Of a stretch of 44,158 nucleotides of DNA, positions 35,853 through 44,158 are shown one piece after another. The DNA is taken from NCBI GenBank assembly GCA_027002825.1, contig JALWZG010000083.1, forward strand, positions 1-44,158, read 5' to 3'. Position 1 is the first letter of the stretch; each line of letters begins with the position of its first letter. Made by a program: the position numbers and the translations under genes. This DNA is from Caldifarciminota bacterium. GTDB taxonomy: Bacteria; Hydrothermota; Hydrothermia; LBFQ01. Under the pieces are notes generated by a model that ran no database searches, was not told where the DNA came from, and saw nothing but the letters and a program-made list of their open reading frames with translations.

Positions 35853-37256
35853 TCAGAGTCCGAGGAGCGTTCTCATAAACTCCAAAAGACCGCTGGGGGC
35901 CAGACCGAAATAGACCACCCCCGCAAAGGCTATGACCATGGCAAAGAAGACGGAGGGCTTCAGCCTCGGCACGACGGAGACCTGAGGTGCAAATCCCAAG
36001 GCGTAGAACACTGGCCTTACGTAGTAGAACAGCGAGATGACACCGTTCAGCAATGCCCACAGGACGAAGCCCATATATCCCTCTTTCAGCACGGAGGAGA
36101 AGAGGTAGAACTTACCCACGAAACCGGCCGTGGGGGGCAATCCGGCCAGGGAAAGCATGAAAACGGCCAGGAAGGCGGTCTGAAAGGGCGCCCTCTTTAA
36201 AAGTCCCTTGTAATGTGCGAGGTCACTGCCCTCCTCCCCGACGGAATGCACCACCGCGAACGCACCCAACGTCATCAGGGTGTAGACCACCAGGTAAAAT
36301 ACGGCCGCCCCTATACTCTCCTCCGTTCCGACGCCGAAGGCGAGCAGCACATAACCCGCGTGGGATATGGTTGAGAAACCGAGCATTCTCTTTATGTTCT
36401 TCTCGGCAAGGGCTGCAAGGTTTCCGACCGTCATGGTTATGACCGCGAGCCATATCATCAGATCCCCCCATACGGCGTATTGCCTTGCAAAGGCCTCAAG
36501 AAGGAGGTTCACGAGAAACCCAAACGCCGCGGCCTTTGAGACCGTGGCGATGAACCCACCGAGGGCGGAGTGGGTACCTCTAAAAACCTCAGGGGTCCAG
36601 AAGTGGAACGGAACCGCGGAGAGCTTGAACCCCATACCCGCTATGATCATGGCAAAAGCCGTCAAAAACAGAAGGGAGTCGCTCAGGGATTTTATCTCAT
36701 AAACGTCACTCCTGTAGATTGTGGGAAAGTGCATGGTGCCGTAAACCCCGTAAACAAGGGTCATGCCCATGACGATCAGCGTGGAGGCCAACACGGAGAG
36801 GAGGAAAAACTTCATCGCCGCCTCAACACCCCTCTTATCCCATGTTATGGCCATCTGCCCGATCAGGGCGAAGGAGAATATCTCAAGGGCCAAAATGAAG
36901 GATATGAAATGGACGGATTTCACCAGCACCATAGCTCCGAGGACGGCCGAAAGGAGTAGGATGTGAAACTCGCTTCTCCTCTCCCATCCTATGAGGAGGG
37001 TTATGAACGCCCCCAGAATTATAACGAGGTCAAAGGCCCTCGCCAAGGGGGTTATGGCCAGCATTTTGAAAGCTTCCCCCGAGTTGAAAAGGTTGAAGTA
37101 CACCATCAGCCCCACCACAATCGTTGAGAAAAGGGCAAATGCGGCTATTATCCATTTCTCCCTCTCCACCACGACGTCCAGGAGCAGGGCTACCAGAACG
37201 GCAAGGGCCGTTGTGATTTCCGGTAGGATTAAAAAGGTATCCTTCAGGATCTCCAT
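35853..37256 (-). CDS. nuoN: NADH-quinone oxidoreductase subunit N (start 37256 rather than the listed 37319)
   Basis: MEILKDTFLILPEITTALAVLVALL; FKLSAVPFHFWTPEVFRGTHSALGGFIATVSKAAAFGFLV; KRMLGFSTISHAGYVLLAF; LSLAGLPPTAGFVGKFYLF. Confidence 0.95.
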   Translation of the reverse strand: MEILKDTFLILPEITTALAVLVALLLDVVVEREKWIIAAFALFSTIVVGLMVYFNLFNSGEAFKMLAITPLARAFDLVIILGAFITLLIGWERRSEFHILLLSAVLGAMVLVKSVHFISFILALEIFSFALIGQMAITWDKRGVEAAMKFFLLSVLASTLIVMGMTLVYGVYGTMHFPTIYRSDVYEIKSLSDSLLFLTAFAMIIAGMGFKLSAVPFHFWTPEVFRGTHSALGGFIATVSKAAAFGFLVNLLLEAFARQYAVWGDLMIWLAVITMTVGNLAALAEKNIKRMLGFSTISHAGYVLLAFGVGTEESIGAAVFYLVVYTLMTLGAFAVVHSVGEEGSDLAHYKGLLKRAPFQTAFLAVFMLSLAGLPPTAGFVGKFYLFSSVLKEGYMGFVLWALLNGVISLFYYVRPVFYALGFAPQVSVVPRLKPSVFFAMVIAFAGVVYFGLAPSGLLEFMRTLLGL

Positions 37257-37265
37257 AGGGCGGTT

Positions 37266-37271
37266 ATTATA
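37266..37271 (-). promoter_or_regulatory. -10 box TATAAT, 9 nt before ATG at 37256
   Basis: Reverse complement TATAAT-AACCGCCCT-ATG. Confidence 0.65.
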
Positions 37272-37342
37272 CTGGGGAAAGGGCGAACACAAACGCCACC
37301 CCTTGGTATGTTGTTCCACCCAAACCGGCCACGGTTCGGAAC

Positions 37343-38782
37343 CTATCTCAGCAGAACCTTCACCCTCTCCGTCCCCGATGTTATGAGGTATACACCTGCG
37401 GGCAGTTTTACGGTTATCTCCTTACCCCTGGCGAGAACGCTCCCGTCGGGTGATATGATCAGGGACTCCCGCCTGGAGTTCACCTTTACGGTTCTCCCGA
37501 ACACGTCAACCCTCAGACCTGTCCTTTCGGAGGAAACGCTCGTGGGCCTTGGGGTTGCCCGGAGCGCGAGATAGGCGTTTACGAGACCGTATCCGTAAAA
37601 GTAATCCTTACCCAACTCCCCCATATCCACAGTCGTTGAAAGTATAACGGCTTTGACGGTATCCGGACTCAGGTTTGGGTTTACGGAGAGGATGAGGGCC
37701 GCCACACCCGATACGTGGGGAGTCGCCATGGAAGTCCCGTCGGCGAACATGTAGAGGTCGTTATATGGGACGGTTGAAAGGATCTTACTCCCCGGTGCGA
37801 CCACGTCCAGAGCCGAACCGTAGTTGCTGAAATCAGCCCTTTTCCCCGATGTATCTATTGCACCGACGGCCAGAGCCTCCGGATAGGCGGCGGGGTAGTA
37901 CACACCGCTCATACCATCGTTCCCGGAAGCGGCGACCGCCAGCGCCCCCTTATCCACGCTGTCCCTCGCATAGATTATGGCGTCTCTGATGATGTCAGCG
38001 GGTGAAGACGCCCCAAGGCTCAGGTTTATCACCCTCGCCCCCTGATCGGCACACCACCTCACACACGAGGCTATGTCCTCGCTCGTACCGCTCCCCCCCG
38101 ACATGGCCCTGCAGGAGAGTACGGAGACCTGGGCCACACCGGATATCCCCTTTGAGTTGTTCATAACGGCCGCAATTGTGCCTGCCACGTGGGTCCCGTG
38201 CATCTCGTTTATATCGGCCGGATAGGGATCGGAGTCCAGGTCAACGAAGTCATAGCCGCCGGCGTAATTTCCGGATAGGTCCTCGTGGTTGTAATCCACC
38301 CCTTCGTCCACAACGCACACCTTCACGGCGGAGTTTCCCCTCTCTATGTCCCAAGCCTTGTCGGCGTAAATGGCCCACAGGCCCCAGAGGTCGCTCCCCA
38401 TATGGGGATCGTTGGGCCAGTAGAGGGTTCTGTAGAGCATTACGGGTTCTGCGAAGAGGACGTCCTCCCTTGTGTTCAGGGCGTCAAGGAGGGTTTTAAC
38501 CCTTTCCACATCACCTTTGAAGGACGAGACGTCCAGGACGTAGGTGTCGGGGTACTTTCCCCTCCTGAAGGGTAGGGAGAAGTGGGGTGCGGTGCCGTTT
38601 CTGAGCTTCACTATGACCTCTTTACCGTTCCAGTTCTCCCAGTAATCCGGAGAACCTTTGAGGGTTGAATACCCCGGAACATCCCTCCTTTCCTCCATCC
38701 TCATCTCGTAGAGGACGGCGTCCAGATCCATTTCAGGCTGCAGGGGAAGGTTCGGACGGAAGAAGGTGAGCAGAAACATCAC
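37343..38782 (-). CDS. Subtilisin-like S8 serine protease with C-terminal sorting-like domain
   Basis: VKVCVVDEGVDYNHEDL, MHGTHVAGTIAAVMNN, ADGTSMATPHVSGVAALIL triad motifs; C-terminus LPAGVYLITSGTERVKVLLR. Confidence 0.96.
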   Translation of the reverse strand: MMFLLTFFRPNLPLQPEMDLDAVLYEMRMEERRDVPGYSTLKGSPDYWENWNGKEVIVKLRNGTAPHFSLPFRRGKYPDTYVLDVSSFKGDVERVKTLLDALNTREDVLFAEPVMLYRTLYWPNDPHMGSDLWGLWAIYADKAWDIERGNSAVKVCVVDEGVDYNHEDLSGNYAGGYDFVDLDSDPYPADINEMHGTHVAGTIAAVMNNSKGISGVAQVSVLSCRAMSGGSGTSEDIASCVRWCADQGARVINLSLGASSPADIIRDAIIYARDSVDKGALAVAASGNDGMSGVYYPAAYPEALAVGAIDTSGKRADFSNYGSALDVVAPGSKILSTVPYNDLYMFADGTSMATPHVSGVAALILSVNPNLSPDTVKAVILSTTVDMGELGKDYFYGYGLVNAYLALRATPRPTSVSSERTGLRVDVFGRTVKVNSRRESLIISPDGSVLARGKEITVKLPAGVYLITSGTERVKVLLR

Positions 38783-39216
38783 CTAACCCCCTTTAGGTAT
38801 GCCCTCACCCAAAACCTCTTGCTGCCCAACACGGCGTCGTTTCCGAGAACCACGTAGTACTCTCCGGAGTCTGGTATCCCGGGATAGAAGGAGACGTAAG
38901 GGACATCCTCCGTGTAATCCCTCAGCTGGGCGGATGAGCTCCCGCCTTTCCAGCTGTTGAAGTTCTCCTCGTCCGCCCAAAAGGCGTAATCTATGTTTCC
39001 GTCTCCGTCCTTCGTCCTGGCCTCAAAGTAGAGGGTATCCCCGGCCTTTGCCGAGAACCTGAGGAAGAGGTAATAACCCGCATCAACATCGTAGTATCCG
39101 TGGAAGAGGTCTATCCTCACGGAGGTCTTACTCCCCTCCACTCCTTCATCCTCCTCAACCTGGCATCCCCAAAGGAGTGGAAACATGAACAACAGAACGA
39201 CAAACAACTTCCTCAT
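38779..39216 (-). CDS. Putative lipoprotein of unknown function; start likely ATG 39216
   Basis: MRKLFVVLLFMFPLLWGCQVEEDEG lipobox; 4 nt overlap with the subtilase start. Confidence 0.7.
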   Translation of the reverse strand: MRKLFVVLLFMFPLLWGCQVEEDEGVEGSKTSVRIDLFHGYYDVDAGYYLFLRFSAKAGDTLYFEARTKDGDGNIDYAFWADEENFNSWKGGSSSAQLRDYTEDVPYVSFYPGIPDSGEYYVVLGNDAVLGSKRFWVRAYLKGVR

Positions 39217-39224
39217 AGACAAAC

Positions 39225-39230
39225 ATTTTA
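39225..39230 (-). promoter_or_regulatory. -10 box TAAAAT, 8 nt before ATG at 39216
   Basis: Reverse complement TAAAAT-GTTTGTCT-ATG. Confidence 0.55.
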
Positions 39231-39246
39231 AGGCCGCCCATACCTC

Positions 39247-40845
39247 TCATGTCAGCAGCTTCACCACCAACAGGCTGACCAGGGCTATGAACAGGAACAT
39301 GCCGAGCAACCCCAACACGTAAAATCTCAGCTCCCTCAAAGCCCTGAGTATATCGTCTGGGGAGAGGGTGTAGGCGGACACGTCCCCCTTTAAAGGGAAC
39401 ACATATGATAGGACTAAGGAAACGGTTGAAGAGAGCAGGAATCCGAAGGCGTTCCACCACATCCAAGAAACCCCCGGTTGGAACTTCCAGAGGTATAAGT
39501 TGAAAAGCACACCGACCGCAAGGCCTACGGCTGCGGGCAAAGCCCCCACCCTTCTCACGAACATCCCCATTACGAAAACCGCCAGTATTGGTCCGTAAAA
39601 GGCCGAACCTATCCTGTTGACGATTTCTATCACCGTTTCGGGCGACCTTATAAGGGTCAGGGCAAAGGCCGTGGAGAAGACACCCCACAGAACGGTTAGG
39701 AGCTTTGAGAGGAACATCTGCCACCTACGCGACAGGTTGGACAGTCTGGGGAACAGAGGCGTTAGGAAATCCTCATAAGTTGCGGCGGACAGGGCGTTCA
39801 TGGCGCTGTCTATTGAGGACATGGTGGCGGCAAACACACCTGAGAGGAAAAGCCCTACGAGACCGGGCGGGAAATAGAGTAGGACGAATTCCGGCACCAA
39901 CATATCCGCCCTCTTCCCCTCCAGCCTGGCGAGGAATTCCGGGTTCGCCGATAGAAAGGCCAGGAGGAGTACACCCACAAAGCTGTAGGTCAGAACAAGG
40001 GGAAACCTCAACATACCGTTTATAAAAAGTGCCTTTTGGGCGCTCCTCGCGTCGGGCGTCGTCAGAAGTCGCTGCGCCTCGCTTTGATCCGTTCCGTAGT
40101 ATGAGAGGTATAGGAAGAACCCCCCAAGGAGCATGGGCCACAAGGCGAAGCTCTCACCGTCTCCCAGACCGCTTTTATCGGTTATGAAAACCCTCAACCT
40201 TTCGGAATGCTCCGGTAGGTATTCCAAGAACGAGAGGCCCATCTCCTTGAACAGGAGAAAGAGCATAAAGGCTGCCGAGAACCACAGTATGAAGAGCTGC
40301 AGAATGTCGGAGTATATGTCGGCCGTGATCCCACCCAACGTGGTGTAAACCACTGTTATAAGGGCTACGAGGATAAGGGTCTCAAAAAGCGGCCATTTGA
40401 GCAACGAGGAAAGCACTATACCCGTGGCGAACAGCACAACACCCGCGCCCAACCCCCTGCTGATGAGGAAAACGGCGCTTATCAACATCCTCATGGACCT
40501 GCCGTACCTACCCTCAAGATAGCCGTAAATCGTTATGCTTTTCACCTTGTGATAGAGGGGGACGAGGGTCAACATGAGGACGATCATGGCGAGCGGGACG
40601 GCGAACTCGTACTGCCACCACTTCAGCCCCCCACCCTCTTTCAGGGCTATAAAGGCCGGAGCTCCTATTATGCTTATGGCGCTGACCTGAGTGGCGACGA
40701 GGGAGAGGGCGACCTGAAGCGATCCCATCCTCCTACCGGCGAGGTAATAATCCTTTCGCGTCTGCTGTCTCCTCGCGAGGTAAAAACCCATGAGCAGTAC
40801 CGCCCCTATGTAGGCTATCACCACCGTCCAATCCAGAGGCGTCAT
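39247..40845 (-). CDS. Sodium:solute symporter (SSS) family transporter
   Basis: MTPLDWTVVIAYIGAVLLMGFYLARRQQTRKDYYLAGRRMGSLQVALSLVATQVSAISIIGAPAFIAL; GLFLSGVFAATMSSIDSAMNALSAATYEDF. Confidence 0.95.
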   Translation of the reverse strand: MTPLDWTVVIAYIGAVLLMGFYLARRQQTRKDYYLAGRRMGSLQVALSLVATQVSAISIIGAPAFIALKEGGGLKWWQYEFAVPLAMIVLMLTLVPLYHKVKSITIYGYLEGRYGRSMRMLISAVFLISRGLGAGVVLFATGIVLSSLLKWPLFETLILVALITVVYTTLGGITADIYSDILQLFILWFSAAFMLFLLFKEMGLSFLEYLPEHSERLRVFITDKSGLGDGESFALWPMLLGGFFLYLSYYGTDQSEAQRLLTTPDARSAQKALFINGMLRFPLVLTYSFVGVLLLAFLSANPEFLARLEGKRADMLVPEFVLLYFPPGLVGLFLSGVFAATMSSIDSAMNALSAATYEDFLTPLFPRLSNLSRRWQMFLSKLLTVLWGVFSTAFALTLIRSPETVIEIVNRIGSAFYGPILAVFVMGMFVRRVGALPAAVGLAVGVLFNLYLWKFQPGVSWMWWNAFGFLLSSTVSLVLSYVFPLKGDVSAYTLSPDDILRALRELRFYVLGLLGMFLFIALVSLLVVKLLT

Positions 40846-40851
40846 TCCGGA

Positions 40852-40857
40852 ATTTTA
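40852..40857 (-). promoter_or_regulatory. -10 box TAAAAT, 6 nt before ATG at 40845
   Basis: Reverse complement TAAAAT-TCCGGA-ATG. Confidence 0.5.
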
Positions 40858-40893
40858 AAAGCGAACGGAAACCCGCCCCTACCCTTTCGCGTC

Positions 40894-40899
40894 TATAAT
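40894..40899 (+). promoter_or_regulatory. -10 box TATAAT, 8 nt before ATG at 40908
   Basis: TATAAT-ACATGGCT-ATG. Confidence 0.65.
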
Positions 40900-40907
40900 A
40901 CATGGCT

Positions 40908-41246
40908 ATGCGATACCTGACGGTTTTTGCCCTTTCCCTTGTGCTGGCTGCATGCGGTGGGACGAAGAAGGCCGATTACTCCGGGGAGTGGAAGACGGGT
41001 TTCGGCAACCTGAGGATAACGCAGGTCGGGGACACCCTGAAGGGTGAGTTTGTGGGCGCGAACTCGGGGAAGTTCCTCGGCGTTATAAAGAACGACACCG
41101 TCCGCTTCGTCATAAGGGACGCCTCTTTCACATCCGAGGAGCTGGAGGGCTACCTTGAGATCAGAAGCGAAAAGACGATGAAGGGGAAGTACAGACCAAA
41201 AGGGACAAAGGTCTGGGAGGGGACGTTTTACATGATGAAAAAATGA
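40908..41246 (+). CDS. Small putative lipoprotein; start likely ATG 40908
   Basis: MRYLTVFALSLVLAACGGTKK lipobox; 112 aa, beta-rich. Confidence 0.7.
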   Translation: MRYLTVFALSLVLAACGGTKKADYSGEWKTGFGNLRITQVGDTLKGEFVGANSGKFLGVIKNDTVRFVIRDASFTSEELEGYLEIRSEKTMKGKYRPKGTKVWEGTFYMMKK

Positions 41247-41249
41247 AGC

Positions 41250-42875
41250 ATGAGGAGGTTTTTGGGGTACTGCGTCGGGGTTTTGAGGCCCGATGAGTTT
41301 ACCTTTACGAGTACGGCGCCGCCAAGGCTGGGCGAGTTTGTCATAGCATCTTACAGGGATGGGGAAAAGGACTTTGAGGTTTTGGGAATCGTCAGCAGAA
41401 TAGAGAGGTTTGACAGGTTCTTGCACGCGGACAACTACCCGGAACACGTTGAAACCATACGCAAGATCTCACCCGTAAAGGGGGTTTTCAAAACGAGGGT
41501 GACCGTCCTCGGGGAACTTGGGCATGACGGTAGCCTGAAGAGGTTGAAGTACCCACCCATGCCGGGCGCCCCCGTTTTCTCCGCCCCTGCGAGCGTCCTG
41601 AAGAGGGTTTTCGGAAATCCGGATGATATCAGAACGGCCAAGATAGGCACGCTTCTGACGTCCGAGAGCGTTGAGGTGGGCGTGGACATAAACCAGATAG
41701 TCTCCCGTCATCTCGCCGTTCTGGCCGTTACTGGAGGGGGGAAGTCCAACGCCGTCTCAGTCCTCTTGGAGGAAATGGCGAAGAAGAGGATAACGGCCCT
41801 GATAGTGGACGTCCACGGTGAGTACGTTGACGCGGACTTTTATGGTCCGAACGGTGAGAGGATCACAAATCCCATAGACGTCAGAATAGACCTGACACAG
41901 CTCTCTGCGAGCGACATAGCCACCATTTCCGGTATTGACTTTGAGAGGAGCAACCGGCAGTACTACGTCCTGATGGAGGTGGTGGATAGGCTGAAAGAGG
42001 CCCGAAAAGGCGTGGTGATAAGCGATGTGATGGATATAAACCCCTTTGAAGAGGGACTTCCCTCAGGTCCACCTTTTATAGAGCATATCATATGTGTCCT
42101 GCGCGCCCTCATAAGGCGTAAGAGCAGTAAAGCTTGGGACGAGGGGATCAGGTGTGGTTCTCTGAGCGTAGAGGATCTTGAGAGACACTTCGGGGATTTC
42201 GTTGATGTGGTTGAGAAACAGGAGCTCATAGGAACGTACATCCGTCTCGTCAACCTAAAGGGTAAGCTCGGAGAAAGGCTCAAGGACAACGCCACGCCGA
42301 TAGTGGATATAATAGGCGGTGTGGGTCTGGGGAAGATCAACGTCCTCGATCTCAGGGGGTTTGACTATGAGGCTATGGACGTAGTCGTATCCCACACCCT
42401 GCTCTCAATCCTCAAGGAGAGGAAGAGGTACGTCCAGACACGTCAGGGAAAGCTGCCCTTGCCCGTTTTGGTGGTCATAGAGGAGGCCCACATCTTCGCT
42501 CCAAAGGGTGTTTCCACGAAGACCAAATACGCCCTCTCAAAGGTCGCCAGGGAGGCGAGGAAGTTCGGCGTGGGTTTGGCCCTGGTCAGTCAGAGACCCA
42601 AAGGTTTGGATGAGAACGTCCTCTCACAGATGAACAACTGGATAATACTGCGTATAGTTGAACCTGAGGATCAGAGACACGTTCAGAGGGCATCCGAGAC
42701 CCTCAGCGCCGATCTCCTGCAGTACTTACCCTCCTTGAACCCCGGAGAGGCGATTCTCATAGGCCCATTTGTAAAGGTCCCCCTCCTGGTGAAGTTCAGA
42801 CTATCACAGGCCAGAAAGGCCGGTCATGATATTGACGTGGTGGGGGAGTCTTTGAGGTTCTTCCAGGGTAATTGA
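41250..42875 (+). CDS. HerA-like ATP-binding protein (DUF87/HerA-FtsK superfamily)
   Basis: HAS-barrel-like N-terminus; LAVLAVTGGGKSNAVSVLLEEM Walker A; ALIVDVHGEYVDADF; LPVLVVIEEAHIFAPKG Walker B; LVSQRPKGLDENVLSQMNNWIILRI. Confidence 0.93.
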   Translation: MRRFLGYCVGVLRPDEFTFTSTAPPRLGEFVIASYRDGEKDFEVLGIVSRIERFDRFLHADNYPEHVETIRKISPVKGVFKTRVTVLGELGHDGSLKRLKYPPMPGAPVFSAPASVLKRVFGNPDDIRTAKIGTLLTSESVEVGVDINQIVSRHLAVLAVTGGGKSNAVSVLLEEMAKKRITALIVDVHGEYVDADFYGPNGERITNPIDVRIDLTQLSASDIATISGIDFERSNRQYYVLMEVVDRLKEARKGVVISDVMDINPFEEGLPSGPPFIEHIICVLRALIRRKSSKAWDEGIRCGSLSVEDLERHFGDFVDVVEKQELIGTYIRLVNLKGKLGERLKDNATPIVDIIGGVGLGKINVLDLRGFDYEAMDVVVSHTLLSILKERKRYVQTRQGKLPLPVLVVIEEAHIFAPKGVSTKTKYALSKVAREARKFGVGLALVSQRPKGLDENVLSQMNNWIILRIVEPEDQRHVQRASETLSADLLQYLPSLNPGEAILIGPFVKVPLLVKFRLSQARKAGHDIDVVGESLRFFQGN

Positions 42876-44008
42876 GGGGGTTTAAACTTCCTTTTTTCCT
42901 GGCCCTCACGCTGTCGCTGGTGGGGGTTTTGAGCCTCTTGCCGGACATATCCCTTTCCCTGAAACAGCTTTTCTTCGGGTTCACGGGTGTTTCCCTTTTC
43001 TTTTACATCTCCCGTTTCAACATAAGGGCTATTGCCAACCTCTCAAAACCCTTTTACTGGATAACAGTACTGCTTCTCGTCCTTGTCCTCCTGATAGGCG
43101 AGGGTGAAGGTGTCAGGAGGTGGATTGACCTGGGACCGGTCAACCTCCAGCCCTCCGAGATCGCAAAGGTTTCCGTTCCCCTATACCTGATGGGTGTGAG
43201 GGGAAACTTGAAGAAGCTCATGGCGGGGATGCTACCGTGGTTTTTGATCCTCGTCGAACCGGACCTGGCGACGAGCAGCGTTGTCCTCCTCCTGACCCTT
43301 TATGTGATCTTCATAACCGCCCGCGACCTCAAGATCGTCCTCTTCCTTTTCTCCGTTATCATTACACCCGTTGTTTCCTTCTGGAAATGGACGTACGCCG
43401 CCTTTCTGGCGGCCGTCTCGGTTTCCCTCCTCCTTCTGCGGGCCTCTATGGGGTGGATGATGGCGGTTTTGGGGACGGTTATGCTCATAGGTCTGTCAAC
43501 ACCTGTGCTTTGGGAGAAAGGACTTAAGGAGTACCAGAGGAAAAGGATCCTGGCCCTCCTAAACCCCACGGAAAGCCGGGAGGTTTTGTGGCAATCCTAT
43601 CAGTCAAAGGTAACCCTCGCGAACGCCAGACCTTTCGGGAAGGGTATAAGCGGTTCCACACAGAAGAATTACGGTTTCCTTCCGGCATCCCACACGGATT
43701 TCGTCTTCGCCGCGTTCGTTGAGGTTTACGGTTATATCGCCGGGTTTCTCCTCATAGTTCTGTTGTACGCCCTGCCGTTGCTCCTTTTGAAGCTCTCCTT
43801 TAGCGGAGATGTGTACGCGAGGAACGTCCTCTCAACCGCGGCCGTCTTTTTCGCATATCAGACCTCGGTCAACCTGTTTTCGGTTATGGGTTTGCTCCCC
43901 ATAGCGGGTATACCCCTGCCCTTTGTATCCTACGGTGGAAGCCATCTGCTGACGGAATGGCTGTGGCTCGCCCTCGCCTACAGCGCCCACAGGTGGAGAC
44001 TTGAATGA
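42872..44008 (+). CDS. rodA: RodA/FtsW/SpoVE (SEDS) family protein, RodA-like
   Basis: RRWIDLGPVNLQPSEIAKVSVPLYL; LPASHTDFVFAAFVEVYGYIAGFLLI; GIPLPFVSYGGSHLLTEW; TTGA overlap with the HerA gene. Confidence 0.92.
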   Translation: MRGFKLPFFLALTLSLVGVLSLLPDISLSLKQLFFGFTGVSLFFYISRFNIRAIANLSKPFYWITVLLLVLVLLIGEGEGVRRWIDLGPVNLQPSEIAKVSVPLYLMGVRGNLKKLMAGMLPWFLILVEPDLATSSVVLLLTLYVIFITARDLKIVLFLFSVIITPVVSFWKWTYAAFLAAVSVSLLLLRASMGWMMAVLGTVMLIGLSTPVLWEKGLKEYQRKRILALLNPTESREVLWQSYQSKVTLANARPFGKGISGSTQKNYGFLPASHTDFVFAAFVEVYGYIAGFLLIVLLYALPLLLLKLSFSGDVYARNVLSTAAVFFAYQTSVNLFSVMGLLPIAGIPLPFVSYGGSHLLTEWLWLALAYSAHRWRLE

Positions 44009-44046
44009 TGGGACGAATCTTCGGTTAAAATATCCGTTTTCACCCG

Positions 44047-44052
44047 TAAAAT
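44047..44052 (+). promoter_or_regulatory. -10 box TAAAAT, 9 nt before ATG at 44062
   Basis: TAAAAT-TGTAAGATT-ATG. Confidence 0.5.
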
Positions 44053-44061
44053 TGTAAGATT

Positions 44062-44158
44062 ATGGATTGGAAAGGGAAGCCCGTTAGCAAAGGCTTGGAA
44101 AACTACCTGAAGAAGGCACGGGAGCTTGCGAAGAGGAGGGGGGAGTTTTACGCCGACA
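44062..44158 (+). CDS. Unknown protein, truncated at right window edge
   Basis: MDWKGKPVSKGLENYLKKARELAKRRGEFYAD... open to the edge; preceded by TAAAAT box. Confidence 0.45.
   Translation, partial: MDWKGKPVSKGLENYLKKARELAKRRGEFYAD

Noticed and set aside
1-44158. CRISPR arrays, IS elements, integrases, toxin-antitoxin or defence islands
   Set aside because: Looked for regular direct repeats, terminal inverted repeats and transposase/Cas motifs; none seen. The HerA gene alone is not enough to call a defence system.

Overview
This 44 kb window is a bacterial chromosomal segment with mostly housekeeping content. I see no CRISPR array, IS element, prophage or defence island. The order is: SpoIID-like lipoprotein (truncated by the left edge) / TPR protein / secreted protein; rplM-rpsI-rpsB-tsf; DegT-family aminotransferase; thiI; lipoprotein; orphan iorB-like gene; map-infA-ricT(PSP1)-polyprenyl synthetase; Zn-alcohol dehydrogenase; recJ; FG-GAP secreted protein; lepB; M1 aminopeptidase; fmt; CPA antiporter; hpt; tRNA-Trp-rpmG-secE-nusG-rplKAJL-rpoB-rpoC; GGGP-synthase-family protein and nuoN; subtilase and lipoprotein; sodium:solute symporter; lipoprotein; HerA-like ATPase; RodA/FtsW; a truncated ORF at the right edge. 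Gene content (GGGPS homolog, Por/T9SS-like C-terminal domains, many AGG and ATA codons) suggests a thermophilic bacterium in or near the FCB/WOR-3-like groups, but this is inference. The strongest non-routine signals are: (1) a recurrent TANAAT box 6-11 nt upstream of 17 start codons, including TTG and GTG starts, implying pervasive leaderless transcription; (2) insertions of roughly 120 aa in both NusG (NGN domain) and RpoB (N-terminus) in the same operon; (3) an archaeal-type GGGPS homolog translationally coupled to nuoN; (4) four secreted proteins sharing a C-terminal sorting-like domain; (5) an Asn at the RpoB position equivalent to E. coli H526; (6) a tRNA-Trp ending 3 nt before the rpmG start codon.
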